Positions 43,333 through 52,263 are shown, counted from the stretch's first letter. The stretch is DNA of 64,000 nt from an uncultured Bacteroidota bacterium (GCA_903834765.1 CAILKE010000004.1:124001-188000), one strand, 5' to 3'. Numbers and translations: made by a program. Notes: generated from the letters alone by a model not told the origin.

Positions 43333-44020
43333 CAGATAAGAAGTATCTGTAAAGATGAATATATCAGGAATATTATGATTGCTTAAAATTAGTTTGACTA
43401 AAAAACTAAATCAACATACACATATGATGGTGTGTAGCGGAGAATTCATTTATTGGATAACAATGGATAATTAGCAAATACAGATAATCATAAATGGAAG
43501 GTAGCAGAAAAAAATTTTATTAATCAAGTTGTGTCATTTTAGCAAAATCATCAAAATAATTCGTAATCCATTGAAAATTGTATTTTTCATTAAATTTATT
43601 CGATATATAATGTAGATCATTATTACTTACAATTGCTTCTTGAACATTTATCCTAGATATATCAGACCTATATTTATATGGTCTTCTTAACTGTAAGCAT
43701 GGAATATTAATGTTATGTTCCATATAATTCTCATTAAAGGAGTTATTTTTAGTTTCATTATAAAATCATTATCAGTAAAAATGAAAACTTTAAGTATAAT
43801 TAGGTTACCGTACCCGTTTCGCGAAAAATTAATTGAAGCAATATCAACTCATGATGATGGATACTAACAATTTTTTTTAGACTTTAATAATTTTATTGTA
43901 TCGTTTTTAGATAATTGCATAATTAATGTTTATAAACTTTTAGCTCATTAAGTATTTTTAAATTAATAGTTGTGGTAAAATAAAACTTATCTTAAGTAAT
44001 TAATCTTTTTATTTCGGTAA
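43333..44020. other. 688-bp gap between convergent genes with small uncertain frames
   Basis: Very AT-rich. It holds a 67-codon minus-strand frame (43520-43723, listed) and a 28-codon plus-strand frame at 43781-43867 (MKTLSIIRLPYPFREKL...) that may be a gene remnant. No terminator, promoter module or repeat was recognised. Confidence 0.45.
43520..43723 (-). CDS. possible small protein or gene remnant
   Basis: 67 codons from ATG: MEHNINIPCLQLRRPYKYRS, then a mixed soluble sequence ending NYFDDFAKMTQLD. Composition is protein-like, but there is no recognised domain, promoter or conserved neighbour. It could be the remnant of a longer gene. Confidence 0.3.
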   Translation of the reverse strand: MEHNINIPCLQLRRPYKYRSDISRINVQEAIVSNNDLHYISNKFNEKYNFQWITNYFDDFAKMTQLD

Positions 44021-44998
44021 TTAGATTGTGTTCAAAATATGATCTAATGTGTCGCAGATACCTTGTGGTATGTTCATTCCAACATTTCTTGTCCATAAAT
44101 TAATTATATAAACCTCTTTATCCTTAATGTGATGCAAATCTATATTCTGTGAAATCAAATTATTTATTTTAATTTTCCAGATTTTTACAATTTTATTTGG
44201 ACCATTTGCATGAATATCGCCATTAACAATAACAGTATTTGGAAGATTGTTAGGAATTGTAGAAGTAATGTCCTGAAAGCCTAAAGAAGTCAAATAATTA
44301 TTTCTTGAGTATTTTGCGCCTATTGCAAATAAAACAATTTTGTTATTTGTTTTATTTATTGAATTTAAATAATGGCTTATACTAGAGTTATTTGCGTTTA
44401 GGATTGCTGGTATTAATACATTGTTTTTTACCTCCTGTAAGGTATTAGCTGTTGCAAATCTATTAAAATCAATATCTTTAAAAGTATTGGAATGCCAGGG
44501 AATTAAATCAATAAAAAGTGGATTTAAATCTTCTTTTTTAAAGTTCAGACAATTAAATAAATTCAGAAGTTGGTTTGTTTTTGGTATCCAAAATCTATTG
44601 ATTGTGCCAACGCAGAAGCTAAGGGTACTTGATAACATATTATAATTATTTCCACACATTGCGTAATTATTATAAAATGTACCTGTTCCCCGAGCTGTAA
44701 TATGCTGATCAGCTCCTTGAGGACCAGGATTATAAAAAAGACATACTGCTAATTTTTCAATATCATCATCAGGGTTTCCATAGTAAGGTTCAGGAAAATG
44801 TTCAAAACTAATAGGAGGAAATTGAGGTGATGGACAACAAGAGGTAATATTATGATTTAGAATGTTAGGATTTATAACAGGAGCAGCAGGTAATAGTGTT
44901 ATACGGAAAACATGTGGAGTCAGTGTGAAATTATTGTACCAATAATCAATTTTCTTTTGAATATCTTTTACCCAAGTATTAATAAATAATGATGCCAT
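44021..44998 (-). CDS. unknown protein with weak uracil-DNA-glycosylase-like motifs
   Basis: 325 aa, cytoplasmic. VCLFYNPGPQGADQHI (about residues 84-99) and PLFIDLIPWHSN (about 159-170) resemble the NPG strand-loop and following strand of the UDG superfamily; KIVLFAIGAKYSRN and NTVIVNGDIHANGP could be later strands. Overall similarity is too weak for a firm call. The N-terminal FRITLLPAAPVINPNILN is distinctive. No promoter module upstream. It may be a nucleic-acid enzyme or an unrelated alpha/beta fold. Confidence 0.5.
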   Translation of the reverse strand: MASLFINTWVKDIQKKIDYWYNNFTLTPHVFRITLLPAAPVINPNILNHNITSCCPSPQFPPISFEHFPEPYYGNPDDDIEKLAVCLFYNPGPQGADQHITARGTGTFYNNYAMCGNNYNMLSSTLSFCVGTINRFWIPKTNQLLNLFNCLNFKKEDLNPLFIDLIPWHSNTFKDIDFNRFATANTLQEVKNNVLIPAILNANNSSISHYLNSINKTNNKIVLFAIGAKYSRNNYLTSLGFQDITSTIPNNLPNTVIVNGDIHANGPNKIVKIWKIKINNLISQNIDLHHIKDKEVYIINLWTRNVGMNIPQGICDTLDHILNTI

Positions 44999-45081
44999 AT
45001 TGTTTCTTTTTTTTGATTAATAATCTATTTGTAATTAAGCGTTTAGTTATTTTCTATAATAACAATATAATACCTCAGTAT

Positions 45082-45444
45082 TTATTGCTCCCAATTTTCA
45101 TATTGGTCAATATTTTCTGGCGTAATTAAATGAATATTAATCCCATTTTCTCTGCAAAAATCTAAAAAGAATTGTGGGATTGGAATAGTTCCGCCAACAG
45201 GGAGAAAAACGTCTTTCACGCCATTTCTAAGAATAATGCCTTCAAGTGCCTTAAAAAATTTATTAATCTCGTCTTGTAATACCTTATATGGATCGATTTT
45301 TATTGGTTTTACCACCACGATTTTTTTACCGAATCGTTCGAAGACTCTTGGTCCACCTTTAATTGCATATCCTCCATTTTGTTTCCATCCTTTGCTTTTA
45401 AGTCTTTTCAAAAGCTTCTCCATGGTGTCAATTTGTATCATCAT
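45082..45444 (-). CDS. small protein of unknown function
   Basis: 120 aa. MEKLLKRLKSKGWKQNGGYAIKGGPRVFERFGKKIVVVKPIK (basic N-terminal part), then LEGIILRNGVKDVFLPVGGTIPIPQFFLDFCRENGINIHLITPENI, which looks like a Rossmann-type strand-loop-helix ending. No family recognised. It is followed, 83 bp downstream on the same strand, by the UDG-like gene. Confidence 0.55.
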   Translation of the reverse strand: MMIQIDTMEKLLKRLKSKGWKQNGGYAIKGGPRVFERFGKKIVVVKPIKIDPYKVLQDEINKFFKALEGIILRNGVKDVFLPVGGTIPIPQFFLDFCRENGINIHLITPENIDQYENWEQ

Positions 45445-45613
45445 ATTTGCTATAGTTTATTTGTAATTTTTACTTTGAAAGATAATTATTATTTTACATA
45501 AAATACACATTAAATCATAAAAATTTCAAAATAAAATCAAAAAGGCGATATTATTTATGGGACTTTTTTTTCTGCGTATTAAAGCTAGAATAATTATAAT
45601 CTTAAATAATTTC

Positions 45614-45644
45614 ATTAATACCTAGCTAATTGCTAGGTATTAAT
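45614..45644. repeat. 13-bp perfect inverted repeat overlapping a stop codon
   Basis: ATTAATACCTAGC / GCTAGGTATTAAT with a TAATT loop. The TAG of the minus-strand gene (45626-45628) lies inside it. No T run follows, so it is not a standard terminator. Confidence 0.6.
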
Positions 45645-46045
45645 TTCACTTTATTATACTTTTTATTCAATATTAAATTCTCTAACCACTCAAACCTATT
45701 ATTAAATTCAATTAACTCTTCGCTTTCATTTTTTACTACTTTTTTATTACTTAAAAACACCTCATTAATATTATTATCCCACCTCACAAAATCAATTACA
45801 TTTAATTTTTCATTCACCTCTCCATAAATAACCATTTTTCCTCCCCATTTCTTCAACAACAAAATTTTACTTTTAAACATTTTATAAGTTTTATTTTTAT
45901 CATAATAAACCCTATACTTTCTTTTTACTAATTTTTTACCATCAATCACTTCCTCTTTTACTTCAATTAACTCTCTACTTTTTAATAAACTAAAATTAAA
46001 TCCACTCTCATAATTTACCTTTACAATCATTTTTTCCTTTTTCAT
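45626..46045 (-). CDS. small basic protein of unknown function
   Basis: 139 aa, rich in Lys and Glu/Asn (KEEVIDGKKLVKRKYRVYYDKNKTYKMFKSKILLLKKWGGKMVIYGEVNEK). No signal or membrane helix. VIDFVRWDNNINEVFLSNKK near the middle. Not recognised. Promoter module copy 2 lies 31 bp upstream of its ATG, so it belongs to the proposed regulon. Confidence 0.55.
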   Translation of the reverse strand: MKKEKMIVKVNYESGFNFSLLKSRELIEVKEEVIDGKKLVKRKYRVYYDKNKTYKMFKSKILLLKKWGGKMVIYGEVNEKLNVIDFVRWDNNINEVFLSNKKVVKNESEELIEFNNRFEWLENLILNKKYNKVKLIPSN

Positions 46046-46075
46046 AATTTATTTTTTTTAGGGGTTAGTAATACA

Positions 46076-46133
46076 CAATTATACGAAGTCAATGTTCGGA
46101 TTATCCGCAGATAACCTAAAAACTAAATCAATT
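46076..46133 (-). promoter_or_regulatory. shared promoter module, copy 2
   Basis: Minus strand: AATTGATTT (46125-46133), 41 bp, TATAATTG (46076-46083). Spacer positions 16-30 are TGCGGATAATCCGAA, containing the perfect palindrome CGGATAATCCG. Confidence 0.8.
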
Positions 46134-46168
46134 AAAAAATTACTGTAAAAATAAACGGCTTAGAAGTA

Positions 46169-46636
46169 TTAAAAAGTGCCGTTTCTGATGCTATCTCTGT
46201 ATTCCATCCAAATCTTTCCCATCATATTGTTACCCTCCCAAACACCATTTATTAATTTGGCTCCCCAAAAAAAATGTCTTGCTCCATTTCTTTTTTCTAT
46301 ATCTTCCACAATTAACATCGTTCCGGTAGCTAATAATTGGCCTTTTAAAAGAGGATGCTGTTCAATTTTTAATCTCACACATAGTTTCATGTTCTCCACA
46401 TCTTGTTCACTCATAGGTTCAATAATATATGATAGCCTATTTCCTTTAGCTTTCATTTTTGCACCCATGGGGCTTTTCTCTTTTCTTATTATTTCTTTTA
46501 TTTCATCATCACCAAATCTTAAAGATTGAAATAAAGCTTCAGAGGTTAACCATTTTTTTCCATCATACATAATTGGATATGGCGCCATATTGCCTAACCA
46601 TCCATAAGGCAAACTTACTTTTGTGAATCTTATCAT
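46169..46636 (-). CDS. NADAR-family ADP-ribose N-glycosidase
   Basis: About 155 aa. YGWLGNMAPYPIMYDGKKWLTSEALFQSLRF is the NADAR opening, and HFFWGAKLINGVWEGNNMMGKIWMEYRD the closing signature (WG...N.LG..WM..R). NADAR enzymes hydrolyse N-glycosidic bonds of ADP-ribosylated bases or riboflavin intermediates; some serve as antitoxins to guanine-specific ADP-ribosyltransferases. I use the ATG at 46636 (MIRFTKVSL); an upstream TTG overlaps the promoter module and is unlikely. Module copy 3 lies 25 bp upstream. Confidence 0.85.
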   Translation of the reverse strand: MIRFTKVSLPYGWLGNMAPYPIMYDGKKWLTSEALFQSLRFGDDEIKEIIRKEKSPMGAKMKAKGNRLSYIIEPMSEQDVENMKLCVRLKIEQHPLLKGQLLATGTMLIVEDIEKRNGARHFFWGAKLINGVWEGNNMMGKIWMEYRDSIRNGTF

Positions 46637-46660
46637 ATTTTTATGTTTTAAAGTTATATA

Positions 46661-46718
46661 CAATTATACAAAAAGTCTTTCCGGTAATATCGGAAGATAT
46701 TGTTTTTATAAATCAATT
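46661..46718 (-). promoter_or_regulatory. shared promoter module, copy 3 (NADAR gene)
   Basis: Minus strand: AATTGATTT (46710-46718), 41 bp, TATAATTG (46661-46668). The spacer block has CCGATATTACCGG, itself a near-palindrome at the same place. Confidence 0.78.
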
Positions 46719-46769
46719 AATTCAGAGCAGCTTTTTATAGTACTTAATTACTATTATTAAATAACAATT

Positions 46770-47390
46770 TTATAGCCATTTCATCCAAGTAGTTTGATCT
46801 ATAAATGGTACATTTTTTTCATTACACATAAACATCGTATGGCCTGTACCTCCTTTTTTCGATTTTCTTAAATCATCATAAAAAATAGAAAAACTTGCAG
46901 GTAAGATTCCTGTTTTTGTTCCAGTTATCATTAATGTATCTCGCAATAAATAAGCTCCTTTTGATTTCAAACGTTTATCAACGCCCTTTAAATACTCTTC
47001 AACTAGGCCTTTAGCGTCTTTGTTTTTCTTTGCCGTATAAATTAAATCATGTTCCAAATTTAAATTTATGGAATCAAGAGATATTATATTCTCATTTAAA
47101 TTATTTGAAATTTTATGTCCAAAATAGGGTGTTATTACCTGTAACTTTTCATGATTAATTTTTAGTACTCCTTCTGAAAAAAGTTTATCAGCACCATCAG
47201 CATTGCCACTTCTGAAAACAATTTTACTTGTATTTTCAGCAAGCATCTCTCCAAGCTGAACAAGTTTTGGTTTATCAGATTCTAATACGTCTCTTTTACC
47301 AGCTAAAACAACAACTGAATCTTGTTGATCTAAAAGTCTAACAAAATCTACAAAGGAAAGGTTTAACGGGTTTTTTATCAAAATCTTCAT
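46770..47390 (-). CDS. SLOG-like (DprA/LOG-type Rossmann) protein
   Basis: 206 aa. DSVVVLAGKRDVLESDKPKLVQLGEMLAENTSKIVFRSGNADGADKLFSEGV carries the SLOG pattern: strand, helix, then SGnAdGAD loop for a nucleotide-derived ligand. ITGTKTGILP and KKGGTGHTMFMCNEKNVPFIDQTTWMKWL complete the fold. SLOG proteins bind or process nucleotides such as NAD or ADP-ribose derivatives and appear in defence and phage genomes. It lies between two NADAR genes on the same strand. A weak TTTCCGAA appears upstream, but no full promoter module. Confidence 0.7.
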   Translation of the reverse strand: MKILIKNPLNLSFVDFVRLLDQQDSVVVLAGKRDVLESDKPKLVQLGEMLAENTSKIVFRSGNADGADKLFSEGVLKINHEKLQVITPYFGHKISNNLNENIISLDSINLNLEHDLIYTAKKNKDAKGLVEEYLKGVDKRLKSKGAYLLRDTLMITGTKTGILPASFSIFYDDLRKSKKGGTGHTMFMCNEKNVPFIDQTTWMKWL

Positions 47391-47508
47391 AAATTTTCAA
47401 ATTATCTTTTAAGTCAATCGTTAAACAAGCATTAAAACAGTTTATGTTTTCATTTTTTTTCGGAAACATTTTTATAATATTTCTACATAAAAACACTTGA
47501 GTGATAGT

Positions 47509-48384
47509 TTATTTGAGTTTATTCTTTATTCTATTTCTTATTTCCATCCAAATTTTACCTAAATTATTATATCCCATTAATTCATTGTTTTCCAAAACGG
47601 CTCCCCAATAGTAATCACTCGAAGTTGGTTTTCTTTTTTCCGATATATCGTGAAATAAAACCATGTCTTTAGTTTCAATTAATTTCTTTATCAATTCGGG
47701 ATGCTGCTTCAGTTTTTTGTTAAGTATTTTTTTTACGGTAATGTTTAAATGTTCTCTTGTTAATCCTTTGTATACTGAGCTGCCAGAGCCGCGCATTGTT
47801 AATGGCATTGGCATATAAACTCTAATACTATTTGGATAAGGAAACGAATTTAATTTAGTAAATGGATTGCTTTTTATAGATTTTAATGCACTTTCTACAT
47901 TTTCATAAGTAATGGATTTCAGTTTAATGCTGTGGCTTGATTTGTTGGAAAGCCATTTATATTCAGTATTATTTTCATTGAATCCGATATAACTTAAAGA
48001 TGTCTTTTTTGTCGAAGGTTTTAATGTATGCACTTCGCATTCGTGCCAAAATTCATTTGATAAATTATCAGATAAACCTACAAAAAACATCTTTTCTGAT
48101 CTTTCATAATAATTTACTGTGATTTTATTACTATCATAATAGTAAATAAATTCTGTGCCATTTGGCAAAGTTATTTTTTCAGGTGCATTAGTAATATCAT
48201 TTATGTAAATACCTTTATGCTCTGAGCTTAAATATCCACGAATATAATTTTTATGTGAAATTAATTTTTCAGTCCGAGCATTAAAATTCAGTTTATCAAA
48301 TTTTATGTTAATAGCAAAATCATCCAATAATTCTATACTATTAATTAAATTTTCTGCTTCGTTCCATGTTTTTATCGTTTTCAT
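47509..48384 (-). CDS. protein with divergent C-terminal NADAR domain
   Basis: 291 aa. The N-terminal ~145 residues are unrecognised (FIYYYDSNKITVNYYERSEKMFFVGLSD; FWHECEVHTLKPS). From about residue 150: YKWLSNKSSHSIKLKSITYENVESALKS, then LTREHLNITVKKILNKKLKQHPELIKKLIETKDMVLFHDI and YYWGAVLENNELMGYNNLGKIWMEIRNRI, all NADAR-like. Compared with the neighbour it is more divergent and has an added N-terminal domain. It is 27 bp downstream of the GldM-like gene and probably in its operon. Confidence 0.7.
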   Translation of the reverse strand: MKTIKTWNEAENLINSIELLDDFAINIKFDKLNFNARTEKLISHKNYIRGYLSSEHKGIYINDITNAPEKITLPNGTEFIYYYDSNKITVNYYERSEKMFFVGLSDNLSNEFWHECEVHTLKPSTKKTSLSYIGFNENNTEYKWLSNKSSHSIKLKSITYENVESALKSIKSNPFTKLNSFPYPNSIRVYMPMPLTMRGSGSSVYKGLTREHLNITVKKILNKKLKQHPELIKKLIETKDMVLFHDISEKRKPTSSDYYWGAVLENNELMGYNNLGKIWMEIRNRIKNKLK

Positions 48385-48411
48385 AAACTCTATATTGTAA
48401 TCTAAATTATA

Positions 48412-49065
48412 TTATTCTATCACTTTTATTCCTATGTTAGACGAACTTATTTTCCCATCCGGACCTTTTATTTTAAAGTCAATAAATAATTTTGAATCCA
48501 CATCTAAATTATTTAATAGATCTTTTGCAAAAGCATTAAACGTATTACCACTTAAACTATAACTTTCAAATTTTCCTTTAGCCTTGCCTGTTATTTCAAA
48601 ACTAACGATATTAAAATTAACATTAAAATCGAAACTAGGAATTCTTAAGGTTAAATTTTCTACTAGCGCCAATTCTGATTTCTTTAGTTTTTCAGGAGTT
48701 AATTTGCCTGCAATAAAAATTTGAGGCATTGGCACTTGTTTACTTCTAAACTGATTTTCTGAAACGATTTTCCCATTTGCATAAATAGTTAAAACTGTTT
48801 CGCCAGGTTGCATAGTATTTACAATACATTCAACGAAGTTATTGGGTAAATCAGTACTTATATAATTTATTTTACCATTATTTATTGTTATGCTATCAAA
48901 TTTGTTTTGACACATAATTTTTATAGGATTATCAACCCCACAATAAAATACATTCATTTTAGTAAGTTCAATTGCAGTGTTATTGCTTTGCGCATCCATT
49001 TTAATAAAATTACTTACGAATAGAATGCATATAACGCTTTTGAAGATGTTTAATACAGGTTTCAT
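48412..49065 (-). CDS. stand-alone GldM C-terminal-like exported protein
   Basis: 217 aa with signal peptide (SVICILFVSNFIKMDAQ). The mature part resembles the last two Ig-like domains of GldM, the T9SS periplasmic shaft: MNVFYCGVDNPIKIMC, NQFRSKQVPMPQIFIAGK, FDFNVNFNIVSFEITGKAKGKFESYSLSGNTFNAF, KIKGPDGKISSSNIGIKV. The N-terminal membrane helix and first domains of GldM are absent. It could bind the T9SS machinery or form a separate envelope structure. Linked to a possible GldN-like gene upstream and the NADAR-like gene downstream. Confidence 0.7.
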   Translation of the reverse strand: MKPVLNIFKSVICILFVSNFIKMDAQSNNTAIELTKMNVFYCGVDNPIKIMCQNKFDSITINNGKINYISTDLPNNFVECIVNTMQPGETVLTIYANGKIVSENQFRSKQVPMPQIFIAGKLTPEKLKKSELALVENLTLRIPSFDFNVNFNIVSFEITGKAKGKFESYSLSGNTFNAFAKDLLNNLDVDSKLFIDFKIKGPDGKISSSNIGIKVIE

Positions 49066-49115
49066 AATTTTAGGTTTTAAAGGTTATTAATATAGATATT
49101 GATTTTAAAGCAGTT

Positions 49116-49733
49116 TTATCTAACTAGTTCATTTATTTTTTTTACGGCTTCTTCGTCTTTGTAAATTGTTATGGCTGATCTGTAAAATTCTTTATTTTCA
49201 TCATAATATATTAATGAATAAGATAATACTTCTTTTTTTAACTCATAGGTTTTTGGGTCTATCCACCATGACTCATTAAATTCTATTGATTTAATATCCC
49301 TAAACAAATAGCTTGAATCACAGGTGTACATTTTAACAATATACTCATTACCATTTTCATCTATGGTAGCCACGTCAATAGTATCGCATTTAAAAACTTG
49401 TTTTTTTTGTTCTTCCTTCTTTATTTGTTTACCCCACGAGTAGGCTTTAGTATTTTTATCGTTTAGATATTTTAATACTACAGTGATAAATTGATTAAAC
49501 GATAATTGATCAATATATAAATCCTGCCTGTCAAAATTAACTTCGCTAATCTGATAATTTGGGTCATTCTTGCTTAATTCATTTTTAAGCATGGCAGTAT
49601 CTCTAACAAAAACAGAATATCGTATTATTCTAGCAAAATTTATGGCATTATTACTTGAATTTTGTGCAGTTTTTTGCTGACCAAATAAGTTAATACTAGT
49701 TAGTATTAAAATTAACAATGTTGGATTTTTCAT
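49116..49733 (-). CDS. exported protein, possibly GldN-like
   Basis: 205 aa with signal peptide (LLILILTSINLFGQQ). The C-terminal half (LFRDIKSIEFNESWWIDPKTYELKKEVLSYSLIYYDENKEFYRSAITIYKDEEAVKKI) is reminiscent of the GldN strand YWYFD...LKYRLLGI. This resemblance is weak, but the neighbour is GldM-like and gldM-gldN is the usual order. Single Cys pair (FKCDTID, YTCDSSY). First gene of a probable three-gene operon. Confidence 0.5.
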   Translation of the reverse strand: MKNPTLLILILTSINLFGQQKTAQNSSNNAINFARIIRYSVFVRDTAMLKNELSKNDPNYQISEVNFDRQDLYIDQLSFNQFITVVLKYLNDKNTKAYSWGKQIKKEEQKKQVFKCDTIDVATIDENGNEYIVKMYTCDSSYLFRDIKSIEFNESWWIDPKTYELKKEVLSYSLIYYDENKEFYRSAITIYKDEEAVKKINELVR

Positions 49734-49868
49734 GATTTTTATGTTTTAGGGTTTATAATTAGGTGTTGCTTGATGACTGGTATAATCACTTTTTGTCTAA
49801 ATGGTACAGTAATATTTTAAATATCTTTTTCTAGGCCGTTTATGTAGAAAATAAAAAGTTCATTTAGA

Positions 49869-50441
49869 TCATTTTTTATAAAAACTATCAATGTTTTCGA
49901 TGTGTTTTTCAAATAAATAAATTAGACGATTTAGCAATAAGTTGTCAGTTAATGCATCATTAAAGCAAATGTTTTCTCTATAAATATCTCTTTTTTGAAA
50001 ATCATCAGCTAAGGTTTTTAAAATGGTACCCAATGATTTTTTAGTAGCAGGATTTTCTTCATTAGATATATGAGTAGTTTTTTCTGTTTTAAAAAATGTG
50101 CCTTGATATTTTCTATAAAATACCCAAATATTTAAGCCATTTTCATCGAAATATAAATCCGTTATAAATCTTCTATTTTTATTATCTGATAGTTTTCCGA
50201 ATAGAAACTCATCATTAGGGTAAAATATTTCTAATCTATATCTGATGTTAATTTTCGTATATAAATTTTTAGTATCTGTAATGAATGTAAGTTTTTCAAA
50301 GCGAGCTTGCATTCCATTAAATTCATTTAAGTAAGTAATAAATTCCTTTATTAGATTTTCAAGATAATTTTCATTTAAATAGTTTAAACGATAACTGTTT
50401 TTGTTTTCTAAGATCTTACCTATATTTTCTTTCCAATCCAT
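49869..50441 (-). CDS. protein of unknown function under promoter module control
   Basis: 190 aa, cytoplasmic, Asn/Lys/Glu-rich. FEKLTFITDTKNLYTKINIRYRLEIFYPNDEF and RRFITDLYFDENGLNIWVFYRKYQGTFF indicate a beta-sheet core with flanking helices (C-terminal LLLNRLIYLFEKHIENIDSF). No family recognised. Module copy 4 is about 54 bp upstream of the ATG. Confidence 0.55.
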   Translation of the reverse strand: MDWKENIGKILENKNSYRLNYLNENYLENLIKEFITYLNEFNGMQARFEKLTFITDTKNLYTKINIRYRLEIFYPNDEFLFGKLSDNKNRRFITDLYFDENGLNIWVFYRKYQGTFFKTEKTTHISNEENPATKKSLGTILKTLADDFQKRDIYRENICFNDALTDNLLLNRLIYLFEKHIENIDSFYKK

Positions 50442-50494
50442 AATTTATAACATTAAATTTTACTTAATAAATACATTGACTTTTTTCATTTCTG

Positions 50495-50552
50495 CAATTA
50501 TACGATTTGATGTTGCTGATAATCCGTTAGATTATTAATATATCAGTCAATT
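50495..50552 (-). promoter_or_regulatory. shared promoter module, copy 4
   Basis: Minus strand: AATTGACTG (50544-50552, two mismatches), 41 bp, TATAATTG (50495-50502). Spacer block AACGGATTATCAGCA at the standard position. Confidence 0.7.
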
Positions 50553-50564
50553 GAAAAATTAGTA

Positions 50565-52238
50565 CTAATTCATTTTTACTATTTTATATCCCGAATCAGC
50601 TTCGATGAAATATATTTCTCTTTTACCGATAAGAACTTTATTAACTGGGTTTTCAGCTTTACTTTCGTTATTACTTATTAAAGTTATTCCATAAAGCCAT
50701 TCAGATATTTTTCCATCCCACTTTTGAAAATCTTTAATAACAGGATCTTTTGCATTAATCCTGCCTTTTTTATCAAAAAACAAAGGATTCTTTTCGCCAA
50801 CTAATTCTCCTAATCTATTTTTGTCGTTTAAGTAAATACTAGCAAGTATAGATTTTATATAAGATTCTAAATAAATTATATTTTGATGTTGGTAATATTT
50901 GTATAAATCTTTTCTTGTTCCCTTAACAACTTTATAGCAAATTTGAAATCCATTAAATTTAAATGCAAAGCAATTAACGGTATCTTTTAATGGTATTTCA
51001 ATAATAGTTTTTTCATTCACTATTGATATTTTAGCTGCGCTTACATTTTCACCAGTAAAAATTCTATTTTTTGCATTTTTTTCACCATGGTACATGAATG
51101 TATATATGTCGCTATTATATTTTACGATATCAAAATCTTTTTTAGTGGAATTTATTTCTAATTTAAATATTGAATCTGCAAAAACAGTCCCATTTATTTG
51201 GTCAAAAGAATACAAGTAGTTTCCTCTGGCTGGAAAAATAACAGGCGAATTAATAAATTGATTTTTTGTAAATGGTTTTTCTAACAACTGATCGTTTTCG
51301 TTTTCAGGAAAATGCGAATAGATGGCTATTTCAGGTTTAGCATTTAACCAATAACTTCCATCTCCATTTCCATCAGCAAATGTAATGTCATGTATTTCTT
51401 GTTTACCTTCAATTTTAATAATATTCCAGGCATGGTTAATGGATAGGTCTTTGTCAACATCCGTAGTTGAATTTTTGGCTATCCCAATAACAACACGACA
51501 ATCAATTTTGGCAATTTTGCATAGCTCATTTAAAATTTCAGAGTAACCACCACAAACAGTAAATCTATACTTTCCAGCTAATATGGATTTAACATATTCT
51601 TCATTGTTTGTGAATTTTCTTGAAACATGGGAATTATTATATGTTATAGATTTTATAATAAATTCTTCAAGAATAGTTACTTTTTCCCTTTCATTAGTGG
51701 CATTTTTGATTAATTCGGAAATTAATTCTGTCAGTTGTATCTTATTTTCGGCAGATTCATTATTTACAATCGTTTTAGTATCAGGGTCCAAATAAAATGG
51801 TAAATCATATTCATTATTATTTATATTTTTCAAGATGGACTTATTTTTAAGTTTGGCATCAAAAAAAGTTTCATGTAAATTTTTATTTTTATCAATAAAA
51901 TAAATTGTTTTATATAAAAATGAATTTATTACACTTTTATTAGGTTTAATTAATTTTATTTTTTTTCCTTCTACTTGATATTTACCTAAATCCCTCTTCA
52001 AAAATGATTTTCCGTTTATTTTAGTATAAATTAGGTATTCATAAAAGTTATTGTCGTATAACTTTAAAAATTCTTTTCTTTTATAATCATTACCTGCTTC
52101 AAATACATTTACTAATTTATTATGAAGGCATTCCCATTTAATGGTATCGTTTTTAGAATTTACTTTTCCTGAAGTAAAAACGATTGCAATAAATACTATT
52201 GATCTAACTGCGATTTTAATAATTTTCATTTCTTTCAT
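50565..52238 (-). CDS. exported transglutaminase-like protein
   Basis: 557 aa with signal peptide (RSIVFIAIVFTSGKVNS). The central region has the papain-like triad: Cys in RFTVCGGYSEILNELCKIAKIDCRVVIG, His in INHAWNIIKIEGKQEIHDITFADG, and Asp in the same segment. Transglutaminase-like proteins act as proteases, amidases or cross-linkers. The remainder is beta-rich and unknown. Start may be the first Met or the one three residues on. Two promoter modules (copies 5 and 6) stand in tandem upstream. Confidence 0.72.
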   Translation of the reverse strand: MKEMKIIKIAVRSIVFIAIVFTSGKVNSKNDTIKWECLHNKLVNVFEAGNDYKRKEFLKLYDNNFYEYLIYTKINGKSFLKRDLGKYQVEGKKIKLIKPNKSVINSFLYKTIYFIDKNKNLHETFFDAKLKNKSILKNINNNEYDLPFYLDPDTKTIVNNESAENKIQLTELISELIKNATNEREKVTILEEFIIKSITYNNSHVSRKFTNNEEYVKSILAGKYRFTVCGGYSEILNELCKIAKIDCRVVIGIAKNSTTDVDKDLSINHAWNIIKIEGKQEIHDITFADGNGDGSYWLNAKPEIAIYSHFPENENDQLLEKPFTKNQFINSPVIFPARGNYLYSFDQINGTVFADSIFKLEINSTKKDFDIVKYNSDIYTFMYHGEKNAKNRIFTGENVSAAKISIVNEKTIIEIPLKDTVNCFAFKFNGFQICYKVVKGTRKDLYKYYQHQNIIYLESYIKSILASIYLNDKNRLGELVGEKNPLFFDKKGRINAKDPVIKDFQKWDGKISEWLYGITLISNNESKAENPVNKVLIGKREIYFIEADSGYKIVKMN

Positions 52239-52263
52239 AATTTCTCTTTTTTAGATTGTTTTA

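Noticed and set aside
43781-43867. 28-codon frame MKTLSIIRLPYPFREKL...
   Set aside because: Too short, no ribosome-binding or conserved context; at most a remnant.
47391-47500. Eighth promoter module upstream of the SLOG gene
   Set aside because: It has TTTCCGAA but neither AATTGATTT nor TAnnATTG at the right distances.
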